In this document: one piece after another, positions 46,519 through 56,959 of the stretch
How the letters are laid out: the number at the start of each line of letters is the position of its first letter
How positions within the stretch are numbered: position 1 is the first letter of the stretch
NCBI RefSeq assembly: GCF_043290135.1
Contig: NC_134701.1
Location: 202,435,101-202,499,100 of the forward strand
Reading direction: 5' to 3'
Length of the DNA stretch: 64,000 nucleotides
Source of the DNA: Rhipicephalus microplus
Taxonomy: Eukaryota > Arthropoda > Arachnida > Ixodida > Ixodidae
Translations under genes and position numbers: made by a program
Notes under the pieces: model-generated
What the model was told of the DNA's origin: nothing
The model's database searches: none
The model's input: only the letters and a program-made list of their open reading frames with translations

Positions 46519-46540
46519 TTTATTTTTCAACAACTTTATT
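46519..46540 (-). terminator. Polyadenylation signals of the transposase gene
   Basis: AATAAA occurs twice on the minus strand (46519-46524 and 46535-46540), 43-64 bases beyond the transposase stop. The two genes therefore end about 130 bp apart without overlapping. Confidence 0.55.
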
Positions 46541-46582
46541 TTATGACAACGCATGTGCATCTTGCACTATCTTTGCGTAATC

Positions 46583-48255
46583 TTATGGCCTTCTGTATAC
46601 ATCGGCCTCCAAGTGGGCTGACGTACGCTGCCATGACACAGCACCCCTGCCATTCAAAAATTCGCATAGGCTGTCACGTACGGCGGAGCCAACAGCACTT
46701 ACTCGTCCGCGAGAATAAGGCTGTGTAGAGAACAGAGTTGCAGTAGGCGTTGTGTCGGCACACGAGTCAGCTGCGTTCAATTCATTGGCGAGGAAGTTGT
46801 GCAATACGCATGCTGCATTCACCATTGATGTCACCCGTTTTGGCTCAGCGTCAATCACGGTGTGCAGAAATCTAAACCTATTCGCAAGTATTCCAAAGGT
46901 GCTCTCAACTACACGCCGAGCCCTGGATAACCTGTAAAGCATTAAAAAAAGTAAGATATAATTTTATACACTTTACACCACTGAGAAGATAGTAGCATGC
47001 TAATGTGTGCTGCAAATCTGGGTTAGCGCACCTTCGATTAAACGGTTAAATATCACATAGTGCTGTTTCAGTAGTGACATAAATTACCTGTAATTAAATA
47101 TTCTCTTCTCTTCTGATAACGAACGTTCCCCAAACGGTTTCATCAAGTTTCTTCCAAGAGGAAACGCGTCATCACCGACGAAAACTGGTGGCAAGTACAG
47201 ATCAGGCAAGCTTCCCACCTTGACCAGTTCCGGAAGACCAGCCGACATGTTTGACAAGTGTGCTTGCAGAGGCGTAGTTTGCCAGACGCCCGCATCTCCC
47301 TGTGACCCTGGCGCACCAACATCCGTGTACAAAAATTTGTAGTTCGCATCGACCACGGCAAACAGTATAATGCTAAAGCTCTTCTTGTAGTTTCTGTAAA
47401 CTGTTCCCGTGTTTGCTGGCTTAGTAATTATCACATGCTTTCCATCCATCGCTCCAACGCAGTTTGGAAAGTTCCAGTTTCTACTGAAACCAGCAACGAC
47501 GTCTCTCCACTCATCCTCGGTGCTTGGAGTTTTGAGAAATTCATTCTTCAGCTCTTCATAAATTACATTACATGTTTCATGGATGATATCATTTACAGTC
47601 GAGTGGCCCAGACGAAATTGGCGACTCAAGGAGTGGTGGCTCTCTCCTGCACAAAGGGAAAAAAATACCGTCACTAATTCGCAGATGTATGCCAAGAGTG
47701 CCAAACTGTACATCAACGACAGCGAGGCTGTGTAAGAGGGCTTTCGTAGCCTTCGCAAGATTTGTTTTATTAGTGTCACATATGTGCCTATTCAAGACCT
47801 TGCTGGCGTTTTACAACACACAACGTAATGCCACCTCTAAAAGCGAGGCTCTCCAAGTCTGAACAGTCTCGGATGCAACAATAGGAGCAATGTTTCGAGT
47901 AGAAATGCACAGACGTGCAACACTTGCCTGAAGCAAGGTATCGTAGCGTGACCTGCAGCCTTGTTTCAGCTGATATGGCTCGCCGCATTACGGTGTCCTG
48001 TCGTTGTATGCGAGGTCCTACGAGCGACAGCAACTGGACAAACTGCTCTCTCGACACTCGCAGAAGCCTCCTGTATTCTTGGCTGTCGCTAAGCAAAAGT
48101 TCACGATAGAGTTGATATTGCATACCCAGATGCTTGTTAGCGATGTAGTCCTTTTGCCAACAAGATCGTTTTACAGGGAAGAACAGCGCTTCATCGTCTA
48201 ATTCTGCTAATACAACAGCCATTGCAGCTATTCGTTGCTTTCTTTCGACCTCCAT
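46583..48255 (-). CDS. PIF/Harbinger DDE transposase (HARBI1-like), 411 aa, three exons
   Basis: Minus-strand exons are 48255-47928, 47646-47088 and 46931-46583. Intron 1 is GC-AG (TTCAG|GCAAGT...TGTGCAG|GAGAG) and intron 2 is GT-AG (TACAG|GTAATT...TTTACAG|GTTAT). The ATG at 48255 is the first after an in-frame stop. The N-terminal helical region includes SREQFVQLLSLVG and ETRLQVTLRYLAS; the helix-turn-helix-like RQFRLGHSTVNDII follows. The DDE_Tnp_4 catalytic residues appear as Asp177 (VGAMDGKHVII), Asp268 (VFVGDDAFPL) and Glu305 (RRVVESTFGIL), the expected signatures. The length is near that of HARBI1 and harbinger transposases. The protein would excise and integrate the element at TWA sites together with the MADF partner. 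No stop or frameshift was found. Confidence 0.9.
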
Positions 48256-48774
48256 ATTCACTTCAACTTCAAACTCAGCGTCATAGACGGAAACCTAAAC
48301 CTCGAATGGCTAGCGATGAATGGGTTTTCTACTTTCAGACTGGTCGCGCCATCTATAGAAAAGAAGAATAAGCAAACATTCGCACATTATCATGAGCTCC
48401 GAGATATGGTAGCCCCAGCGCTACCGCAGATCACCGAGCTCATGTATTGGCAATAGCGGTGGTCGCTAAGCCTACACTTTTCAGAAAACGAGTACGGCGC
48501 TCGGAAACAGTACCAAATAGTCATGTATACGTTGCCGTCGAAGCTCGAGGACACAGACCTAAAGCCTACACAACCATCAGTTTGGGAATAACAGCCCACG
48601 CGATGCGCTACGAAGAGCTTAAAGATTTGAAGCGGGCAGCTCTCGCTTCAGACAGTGCCGCCATGTTTTTTTTCTCCAGCGCGTCCGTCTGCTCGCTTCG
48701 TCCGTCGTCTGAATGTGCTTCGCAGCCGGACGGGCGGCGGAACGAACGTCCGCGGGAGGGATTTGCGCGGATAT

Positions 48775-48795
48775 GTCCGTCGTGTGGATACACGC
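48775..48795 (-). repeat. Harbinger right terminal inverted repeat
   Basis: It ends TCCGTCGTGTGGATACACGC, the exact reverse complement of the left end, and is followed by TAA. Confidence 0.92.
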
Positions 48796-48918
48796 TAAGC
48801 AACTGTTGAGACAAACAAGAACAAGGGCCAGTTCTTTTCTGCCTCGTTTTTGTGTCCGTCTTCACGCTAGTTTGACTTCCCAAAATGAACAAAAAGTCAC
48901 AGCATATCCAAGGAGTGA

Positions 48919-48939
48919 ATGACATTTAGTGGAGCTAAG

Positions 48940-48976
<37 letters not shown>

Positions 48977-48999
48977 GCCTGCCTGCCTGCCTGCCTGCC

Positions 49000-49038
<39 letters not shown>

Positions 49039-49370
49039 TCGTTTCCTCCTATTACACTAGAGAACTCATTGGATGGACGAACGGACGGTCAGATGGACAC
49101 TTCGCCCCACTCATCATCATTCGCTAAGTGGATATGCTCTGAAGTTTATGTTATAACAAGTTCATCTGTCGTCTTTAATCGTCAACTCTACAAAAACCGC
49201 TAACTCCTTATTGTGATATCATTTCCAAGAACGTATACACACAACACCATTTAGTGAGCAATTCCTAAACTAGAGGTGTCTACATACAGACTGCATACTA
49301 CATACTACGTACAAACGGAGAAGGGAACGATCTACACCCTAAGGAGCTTCACCTCTAAAAGTAGTGAACA
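48919..49370. repeat. Interspersed repeat with (GTCT)n/(GCCT)n core, related to 37301-37937
   Basis: (CTGT)n and (GCCT)n repeats at about 48938-49039 are followed by unique sequence. CACTTCGCCCCACTCATCAT (about 49099-49118) is the reverse complement of the other copy's start. GGAGCTTCACCTCTAAAAG (about 49341-49359) matches its end. The arrangement suggests an inverted or rearranged copy. Confidence 0.65.
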
Positions 49371-49529
49371 AACACACGTTTTGTGAAGTTGCGGCTTGCA
49401 ATGAATGAATGTAAGCACAAAAGTATGCATCATATTTACAGTTGGGTTGGATTAAATTATTTGTTTATTACGAGGCTACACTTCCCTCAGATTTCAACGT
49501 GCGTTGAATAAACGCAAATTGTGACATCG
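49371..49529. other. Short unassigned spacer
   Basis: Nothing recognised. Confidence 0.4.
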
Positions 49530-49728
49530 GTTGATATATATGTGGAGTTTAATGTCCCCAAGCCACTATACGATTATGAGAGACGCCGTAGGGGAGGGCT
49601 CCGGAAATTTCGACCAGCTGGGGTTCTTTACCGTGCACCCAAATCTCAGCACACAGGCCTACGTGATTTTCGCCTTCATTGAAAATGCAGCCACTGCAGC
49701 CGGAATTACATCGCGCGACCTGCGATTA
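49530..49728 (-). mobile_element. Ruka-like SINE, head-truncated
   Basis: The minus-oriented SINE body runs from the tail side (TTGATATATATGTGGAGTTT) through GAGGGCTCCGGAAATTTCGA to the CGCGACCTGCG region. The A-box part of the tRNA head is missing. The tail lacks ATCA repeats. A possible GACATC duplication (49524, 49738) is too short to trust. Confidence 0.8.
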
Positions 49729-50937
49729 TTTGTTATAGACATCAACTCTTATCAAAGACTATGCCAAATTCATTGTTGGCACTCACTGCCAAACTGAAAA
49801 TCAAAGGGATTGTAAAGTGTTGCACCAAAAAAAGAAAAAGTGGAACGTTCGTATCGATTATACTGCTGGAGTGAAAAAAAAATTGTGTAAGAAATTAGGC
49901 AGGGCGCCAGAATAAATTGCGTGGAATACGAATCATGGCATGAAAATGAACGGTACAAAAGCGAAAACAAAGAATACCAAGAAAATATTGTCACAGTCAA
50001 AAAGGAGCAAGAAAAAAACAACACGAGTTCTACAAGCAGAGCAGCGGGCTCCAAGGCACCGTAAAAAATAATGAAGTGCCCCGACCATACTTTGAGATTG
50101 AAAAAAAAACAGATTACAAAACATTGTTGCACTGAAAAACTGAAAAGTAGCATACGATGACTTCAAAAAACAGAAGCAAAACTAGGCAGTCTGAATTCAC
50201 GAGAAGGAAAGAGCTCTCTAGTGCGGCTCTTCGTCGGCACGCCGAAGACGGTCTTGTTCGTCTCATTAGGCTGATGGCGTTTACACGATTTCCAACGGCT
50301 CCGCCTTCGCTCTCTTCGCCTGGCTGTCGCAAAACGAATGGCTTCTGTGGCGTCTGCCGTTAAATTGTCTAGATTATTTTGTGGACATTCTTTTATCTCG
50401 TTGGCACTGTCTTCGCCTGTACTACTTTTATTCTTTTTTGTGCACTTTTACACGATGTTCAGCTTGTCATCTTCTATTTGTAACCTTCCTTTGTCATCTT
50501 AATGGTGGAAGACGTAAGCCACTTTTGAGACTGCCGCCCCTGTGCGTTCCTGAAAGATCCCAAGAGAGAGGCAGGGTGTGCGGCAAGATCTCAGCAACCC
50601 AAAAGAAGCAGAGACGTTATGGCGTTAAGAGCTAAACCTAAGAGGAGCAGTATGCAGCTCTCCTGTGACAATTTTTGAAATCTCTTTCTCTCTTCATTTA
50701 TGCCTCCGTTCTGATAGAATTTCGCTAGCCATGCTCACGAGAATTACATCAAAAGCAGGGATAATAAACTGTGGGGTCACCTGTTGCCATTGACATCACT
50801 AGGTATAAGTACACATAAATTTTTTAATACTGTGCTTGGTGTCCAGTACTTGCATGTCTTAAGTGAGCATCGTTACTTGCTTACTTAGAGTACATGCGCC
50901 GCTTTAACTGTCATAGAATGGAGCCGTGTTTTTTGTG
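49729..50937. other. Unassigned stretch
   Basis: Overlapping short frames occur on both strands with no recognisable domain. Confidence 0.4.
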
Positions 50938-51065
50938 TGCTCCTTTCTTTCTATGTCCCTGTGTTTTAATCCCCCATTCCCCTTACCCTGTTGTAGGGTA
51001 GCGATCCGGACGCGCGCCTTCCCGCTTTTCCTCTTCCTTCCTTTCTTGCTCCTTTCGTGGCGTAT
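50938..51065 (+). repeat. CT-rich interspersed repeat with GTAGGGTAGC core (copy 2 of 3)
   Basis: CCCCTTACCCTGTTGTAGGG followed by TAGCGATCCGGAC and a CT-rich run. Compare 130-266 and 60912-61030. Confidence 0.5.
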
Positions 51066-51439
51066 CTCACAGCGCAATGTTATGAGAATTATTTAACTCA
51101 AGGAAGTAGGCCACACAGCCTCTCTTGTGTCAGCCTATGCGACGACCCGAAAGCAAAAATACTCTTGTCCTTAGTCTTATAATTCAATTAAAATGTTCAT
51201 CCCACCTTTTTTTAAATATTTCTGCATTTACCGACATTTTGTTTTGCCTCCTGAATCACAGACAGTGCAACATTTTTTTTCGCCTCATTTGGCTTTGCAT
51301 TGACTCCAGAATGGCCAAACTTTATTACTTCATTTTATTTATTTTACATTACTGTCGACGTTCAAGTGAGAGTCCTTACAGAGAGGGTAACATAAAAAAT
51401 AATAAAGTAAAAAGAACATCATTAGCACATATATAAAAA

Positions 51440-53700
51440 CAGATTAATCAAGAATAAAGACTACACGCTAGACTTGTACAGATAGAGTCATCCAAGGTCT
51501 GTTCAAATTTTGGCAAATCGTTTTGTTCAACAACACTCACCGGTAATTCATTCCAAATTTCAATTGTGTTAGGAAAAAAGTATTTGAATCCATCCGCACG
51601 AGCCCTGTTTACCTGGCGGCAACAAGTAATATCTTTGCTAATATTTTGTTGCCTATTTTAAATTTAAGATTTAAATTTAGACGATTTTTCAGGCTGCGCG
51701 TTTCTAAAAAATGGAAGCCAGAAGAATGGAGCGTTTCTGTGACTTATTCTGTCCTTCGATACCGGGAGCATATAAATCGCGCCGCGTACCTTTGATTTTG
51801 TTTTATTCTTACTTTAAATAATATTGACGGAGGCTCCATACTGCCGACGCGTACTCAAAAACTGGTCTTTTAAAGGTTTTGTAAGCAGCAAGTGTCACAT
51901 CGGCTGTTGCACCTTCAAGTTTTTTTTTTTGTAGGAAACACAGCCTCCCAGATGCGATTGAACAAACATTGCTAATGTTCATTACAAGATTAATTTTCCG
52001 TTATCGTTAGTACTAGATGTTTAAAGTGAGTAGTATTTACTTAACACTTGTTTCCGATGGCGTATGAAAATGAAAGATGACTCTTCTTTGTTGTATTATG
52101 TGTGTATGTCGATTAAGACTAATTACTTTCTATAGTTCATTTTTACAGCATTTGATCAACACCTGTATTAATCTGTTAATTTTAACTTGATTATTTAACT
52201 TGATCTGTTAATTTTAACTTGATTTCGTACAGTAGAATAAAATTAACAGTCATCTGCGAACAGGTTAAGGTGCACACCTGGCTCCATAACAGCAGAAATG
52301 TAATTAATATACACCAAGAACTAGAGTGGTCACAGGACAGATCTATGCGGGACTCGCGAGAGAACTGACAGTGAGTCATGACATGACCATTTATTCATAT
52401 CTGCTGCTTGCGATTAGTTAGGTATACCCTAATCCACTTTATAACATTGGCATTAGGTCCGACTGTTTCCAGCTTGTAAATTAGCTTATTGTGTGACACC
52501 TTATCGAAGGCTTTTGCAAAATCTATGGCTATTACATCGATCTGTTCTTTCGTACCAATTGCCTTAAGCGAAATCGTGAATCGTCTGTATGAGTTGTTTG
52601 GTAGTAGAGAGGCCCGTTCTGAATCAATGCGGAGGGGGGGGGGGCAAAGTAAAGAGTTATATTTTAGGTAACAAATGATATGCTTAGCTATCATGTGTTC
52701 TAAAAGTTTACAAGATTGGAATGTGAGAGATTTATAGGCCGGTGATTATTCACTGTCGTTCGAATTTTTCCCCTACACACGGGAATGACTGGTGCAGTGT
52801 GGAACTGAATGTGTTTTCAGTGATTTTTCAAATATAGGGATTAGGTAATGCGACACCCTTAAGCATATCTTTGAAGAAACTGGGTCGGAATGTCATATGG
52901 TACGCTCGCTTTCTTCGAATCTAAATCCAGTAGCTCTTCAAATACGCCCTCCTGAATGACTTCTACGTCATCCATTTGGCTACGAGCGGGGCACTCTGAA
53001 CTTACGTCGACGTGCGGTGAATACGGACTGAAAGAAGTGATTGAAAGGATCTGCAATACTTTTTTTTTGTTTATCAGTACTTCATTCTCCTTTCTTATTT
53101 CTTGTTCCTCTTCATTCCTGTCACCGAAGTATTGCCAAAACACTTTACGGTTACGTTGTAAGGAAGCGGTTAAGCATGTCGCCAAAGAACTTTTTTAGAA
53201 CTGTTCAGTGCTTCTTTTAACTGTACTCGAATTCAAGAAACGTCGTTAAACTTATTTTTTGTTTCTGCAGCCTTTTGATTATTCTTTTCTTGCGAATTAT
53301 ATCCCTGGTTATCCAGGGGCTTCGGTGCTTTGTCTTTTTTTACGCACGTTGGTATATAGAAGTCCACACAGTGCTGTATAATTAAACTATAGTGCTGCCA
53401 CAACTCTTCTTCGGTTTTAATATAAAAATCAATTACAAAGTCGTCAAGCGCAGACTCCAGGTAATCAAGAATGGAGACGTCATCAGCGCGAGCATAATTC
53501 TTTAGGTGTACAGAAATGCAAAGCCTGAAAGAATTACAAGCTCCTACTGCAACTGTAACAAAAGTCATCTTGCGGTCAGAAATACCATCTTCAACATAAA
53601 CAGTATATGCACTTATTTTATCTGACATATACACCAGAATCAATAATGACCCAACGTTCACGTTATTCTTGTGTTTTCTTGCACAATTTGGTTTAGGTTA
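51440..53700 (-). mobile_element. CR1-like LINE, degenerate, minus strand
   Basis: Minus-strand coding order is the end of an endonuclease, a linker, reverse transcriptase and a CR1-type C-terminal thumb, with an AT-rich 3' region near 51370-51440. RNase H is absent, unlike LINEs A-C. The CR1/jockey-side assignment is based on the RT and C-terminal motifs. The 5' part, with most of the endonuclease and ORF1, is missing. Confidence 0.75.
51450..53661 (-). pseudogene. CR1-like ORF2 fragment (partial endonuclease and reverse transcriptase)
   Basis: 53661-53233 has YVEDGISDRKMTFVTV, the last endonuclease motif (the SDH region, with Arg for His), followed by a linker helix ELWQHYSLIIQ. 53185-52859 continues with RNRKVFWQYFGD and PYDIPTQFLQ. 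52694-52395 holds KEQIDVIAIDFAKAFDKVSH with the catalytic Asp of RT. A damaged motif B (SVL...LFLVYIN) near 52330-52290 and LFADD (FADD codons at 52249-52260) follow. Near 51600-51480 the C-terminal RARADGFKYFFPNTIEIWNE motif, typical of CR1-type LINEs, is still readable. Many stops and shifts show an old copy. Confidence 0.8.
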
Positions 53701-54338
53701 TGCATGAACATAGCTTCAAATAACCAAATTATAATGTCATTTGATGACGTCATAATGTGATGTCACTTTATTTACATGAAAGAGCTTTCATGAACATGTT
53801 ATAGAGACATCACAACTTCTGGTAGTCTGAGACGTAATCATGATGTCACGTGATGATGTAACATTTACCGCCGTACTTTTAGTGGCCTCGAGTTGATGCC
53901 GACCATCTATTTCTTGCGTTTGCTGAGGCACCTATAATCTTCACCTTAATAACTGTGATCTGATCCTCTAAACTTGCTAATGAATAAGTATCTGTACTAA
54001 ACAGATAAGTATTTTCTACGAAATTTTTCTTGGGTCAGCTTGTATTTTGCTGTAGCTATGCTTGCTGTCTCAGAGCTAGGTCATTGGTGGTATAGGTTTT
54101 TGTTTCAAAGAAAACTGACGTGAGTTCATATCTAGAAGCATCCTATAACTCCGCAAGGTGCGCTTACTGATAGAGTAAATGACGGTGGTGATGAACAGTA
54201 CGTGTGTGTGACAGAGAGAAAGGATGGTCAATTGAAAGTCAGAGAGGTTAACCTTCAAGATGCTTTCGGTTTGCTTCCCTGCACTGGGGAAGCGATATGG
54301 GGTATTACAAAGATATGAAGAGAAAGAAAGTGAGAAAT
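53701..54338. other. Unassigned spacer
   Basis: Short TGATGTCA/TGACGTCA-like motifs recur between 53730 and 53870. No gene was recognised. Confidence 0.4.
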
Positions 54339-54352
54339 TGCATATAAAAGCT

Positions 54353-54510
54353 GATAGATATATATGTGGCGTTTAACGCCCCAAAACCTCCATATGATTA
54401 TGACAAATGCCGTAGTGGAGGGCTCCGGAAATTTCGACCTCCTGGGGTACTTTAACGTGCACCCAAAGTTGAGCACACGGGCCTGCAACATTTTCGCCTC
54501 CATTGAAAAG
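54353..54510 (-). mobile_element. Ruka-like SINE, 5'-truncated
   Basis: The minus-oriented SINE body lacks the tRNA head. It is flanked by TGCATATAAAAGCT (54339-54352) and TGCATATAAGAACT (54511-54524), a 14-bp duplication with two mismatches. Confidence 0.82.
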
Positions 54511-55413
54511 TGCATATAAGAACTAGAAATCGACGCAGGCGTTGCTAAAGTTTCTTTGGTCAACCCGACTTGCTAATTGACTACGACACTCTTGTGCTGA
54601 GTGGGCGTGTTTTTTGTTTTTTTTAATGCCAAGCATTACTTGGCGACCTTCGGTGACTTTGAGCGCATCTATCTATCTATCTATCTGCCTACGACTTTTA
54701 GCTCTCCTGGCCGTTTACATAATGGTATCAATGCCAAACGTCGTATGGCATAACATGACTGTACGAAGAACATATAAGACTAGTCTTAACATGAAAATAA
54801 TGACGTTTGTCATGAATGTCGTGATTTACTTTTCGTGGTTCTGGAGCTCTTGCGGTGGTTTCGTTCACATGGCATGCTGCAAAACTGGCATGGTTTGACA
54901 TGATTGCATGGCGAACGCAAGCAACAGACCATAACATAAAAATCATGACATGCGTGTCATGTAACAACATGACTATATGCCACGCTCATGATGCGCTCAC
55001 GGCTGTTTCGCTAGCGTCACATATACCAAATTTGGTATAACAGTACATGAATGGATGACGAAGGCATGTGACTGGTACAAACATGATAATGATGAGATGC
55101 GTGTCATGTAAAAACATGACTACATGCTACGCTCATGATGTGCTGGCAGCCGTTTCGCTAGCTTCACTTATACCGAATTTGGTAATACGGGACGTAAATT
55201 GATGACGAAGGTATGTTACTAGTGCAAACATGAAAATAAGATGCGTGTCATGTAACCACATGACTACATGCTACGCGCATCATGCGCTCGTGACCATTTC
55301 GCTAGCTTCACATGTACCAAACTCGGCATTACGCGACGCGAAGAACGGACGACATAGGTCAATGACACATCCAAGCATGATAGTCACGAAATGCATGTCA
55401 TGTAACATGACTA

Positions 55414-55610
55414 ACCGCCGTATTCAAAAACACTACTTCACTTGAACTTGACTTGCCGCCGACTTGAATGCAGCCCAAATGCAATTTGAACGCGCTGTCT
55501 TGAGGCGGTGCAGAGGCACCACAAACGCACAGACACGTTTCAAACGCGCTGTAATTATCAAGGTGGTTTCAAGTCGAGTTCAAGTCAAGGAGCGTTTCTG
55601 AATACGGGGA
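55414..55610. mobile_element. MITE with TA duplication inserted in SBE copy 3
   Basis: The ends are imperfect inverted repeats of about 38 bp: CCGTATTCAAAAACACTACT... at the left, and the complement of ...AGGAGCGTTTCTGAATACGG at the right. TA lies on each side (55412-55413, 55611-55612). Removing the 197-bp insert and one TA restores the CATGACTA-catgccac-like monomer sequence. A TA duplication fits Tc1/mariner-type MITEs. It is non-coding. Confidence 0.85.
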
Positions 55611-55766
55611 TAAATGCCACACTCATGATGCGCTCGCGGCCGCTTCGCTAGCTTCACATTTGCCAAATATCGTAATACGTGACGTCAATGAATGATGAAG
55701 TTATGTGACTGGTGCAAACATGAAAATCATGACATGCGAGTCATGTGAGAACATGACCACATGCCA

Positions 55767-56162
55767 TAGTCAAGGCGCCAATACGTTTCGACGTGATGCG
55801 GTGCGCGTGCTCACCGGCGTTCATTTTGTCGTGTCACGCCGGTGCTACCACGCTAGACGCCGGTCTTGCCATATACTCGCAGGCACGCGCCATGCTGCAC
55901 TGCTTTGACGCATGCGCGTTCCAGCACGTCCGGCGTCGCTCCTTCACGAAAAGAGGGAGACGCAGTGTTGTTTGGTTAACGAATCGGTGCGAAATGCAGG
56001 CTGTCGCATTGGGCCGCGCCGACAGACGCTGACATTGGGCCGCGCCGACAGACGCTGATCATGCCAGGCCTCACATTATAAAGCGTTCGCGTTTTGCTAA
56101 CGCAGCATCGCTTTTCCCAGCGTGCGCGCGCGTCAACGCTACATAAGAGTACATTGGGTCCT
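55767..56162 (-). repeat. GC-rich SBE module (minus orientation, copy 3)
   Basis: Reverse-complement counterpart of 28406-28797. It contains a 26-bp internal tandem duplication (CATTGGGCCGCGCCGACAGA..., 56007-56032 and 56033-56058). Open frames here are compositional. Confidence 0.8.
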
Positions 56163-56545
56163 TCATGATGAGCTCGCGGCCGTTTCGCTAGCTCCAAATA
56201 TACCAAATTTGGTGTTACGTGACGTGAATGGATGACGAAAGTACTCGACTTGTGGTAAGATGATAATCCTGACAAGCGTGTCATGTAAGAACATGACAAC
56301 ATACCACGCCCATAGCGTGCTCACGGCCGTTTCGTCAGCTAGACATATACTGAATTCGGTATGACGTGACGTGAATAGATGACGAAGGTAAGTGACACAT
56401 TCAAACATGCATAATAATCATGACACGTAAGTCATGTACCACATCATTTACCTCCATCTCGTAATTTTGTGCTGATTTTAAAGTGAGATATCAATCTTTC
56501 TCATTCGTGCTTCACATACTATCGATTTTCACTGTATGGGGATCT

Positions 56546-56959
56546 GCCAGTTTTTTATTTCCTCAATAAGCAGCAAAATCCATACACTAGGCATTGGCAT
56601 AGCACCAAGTGCCTTCTACTGGAACTTGTCGCACCCACTCGCGTATAAAGCATTACATTGAAACTCCCCAATATCGCACTCAGTGAGATGAAAATATTCC
56701 TTATGTGGAAATATTTTGTAACTAGCCATTGCAGTAAACTTTGTTGCTATATTGAATAAAGTAGCCAAAACACTCGTAATATTTGACATTTGGCATTACA
56801 AAAATCCCCGAAATGTTGGCTCTTTTTTTCCCGAACTGAACTTTTCAAGATGTACTGCAGAGAGCTACTAAACGGTATGCTTCAAAGGGTCTTGCGCAGA
56901 GCTACACAAAACTACCACTTGCTATCTCGTGCCTTTTACCATGATTCTTTGACGCGAGA
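56546..56959. other. Spacer between SBE copies 3 and 4
   Basis: No gene recognised; AT-rich. Confidence 0.4.

Larger units (their letters stand above)
44408..48795. mobile_element. Complete PIF/Harbinger-type DNA transposon
   Basis: The terminal inverted repeats are identical for 21 bp: GCGTGTATCCACACGACGGA... at 44408-44428 and its reverse complement at 48775-48795. TAA flanks both ends (44405-44407, 48796-48798), the 3-bp TWA duplication typical of the superfamily. Inside are two convergent three-exon genes, a plus-strand MADF/BESS protein and a minus-strand DDE transposase, both with open frames after splicing. Subterminal regions (44430-44560 and 48680-48775) are rich in CGGAC/GTCCG motifs. 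The total is 4388 bp. Intact genes, matched ends and an intact target duplication suggest recent insertion. Confidence 0.92.
54627..56545 (-). mobile_element. SBE copy 3, minus orientation, with a MITE inside
   Basis: The right end (plus coordinates 54627-54666) reads AATGCCAAGCATTACTTGGC...GACTTTGAGCG, then a short (ATCT)n (54667-54686), the terminal segment to about 54910, and monomers with CGTTTCGCTAGC-type blocks at about 55003, 55151, 55297, 55640, 56187 and 56331. A TIR element (55414-55610) and the GC-rich module (55767-56162) interrupt the array. The left end is at about 56470-56540, with TTTCTCATTCGTGCTTCACAT and GGGGATCTGCCAG. The layout is that of copy 2 in reverse, with a much shorter microsatellite. 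Confidence 0.77.

Noticed and set aside
47589..47927. Continuation of the transposase exon into the 47.6-47.9 kb region
   Set aside because: This region interrupts the domain and is better explained as a GC-AG intron that restores the family alignment.
48919..49127. Ser-Val-Cys-Leu repeat frames
   Set aside because: Translation of (CTGT)n and (GCCT)n.
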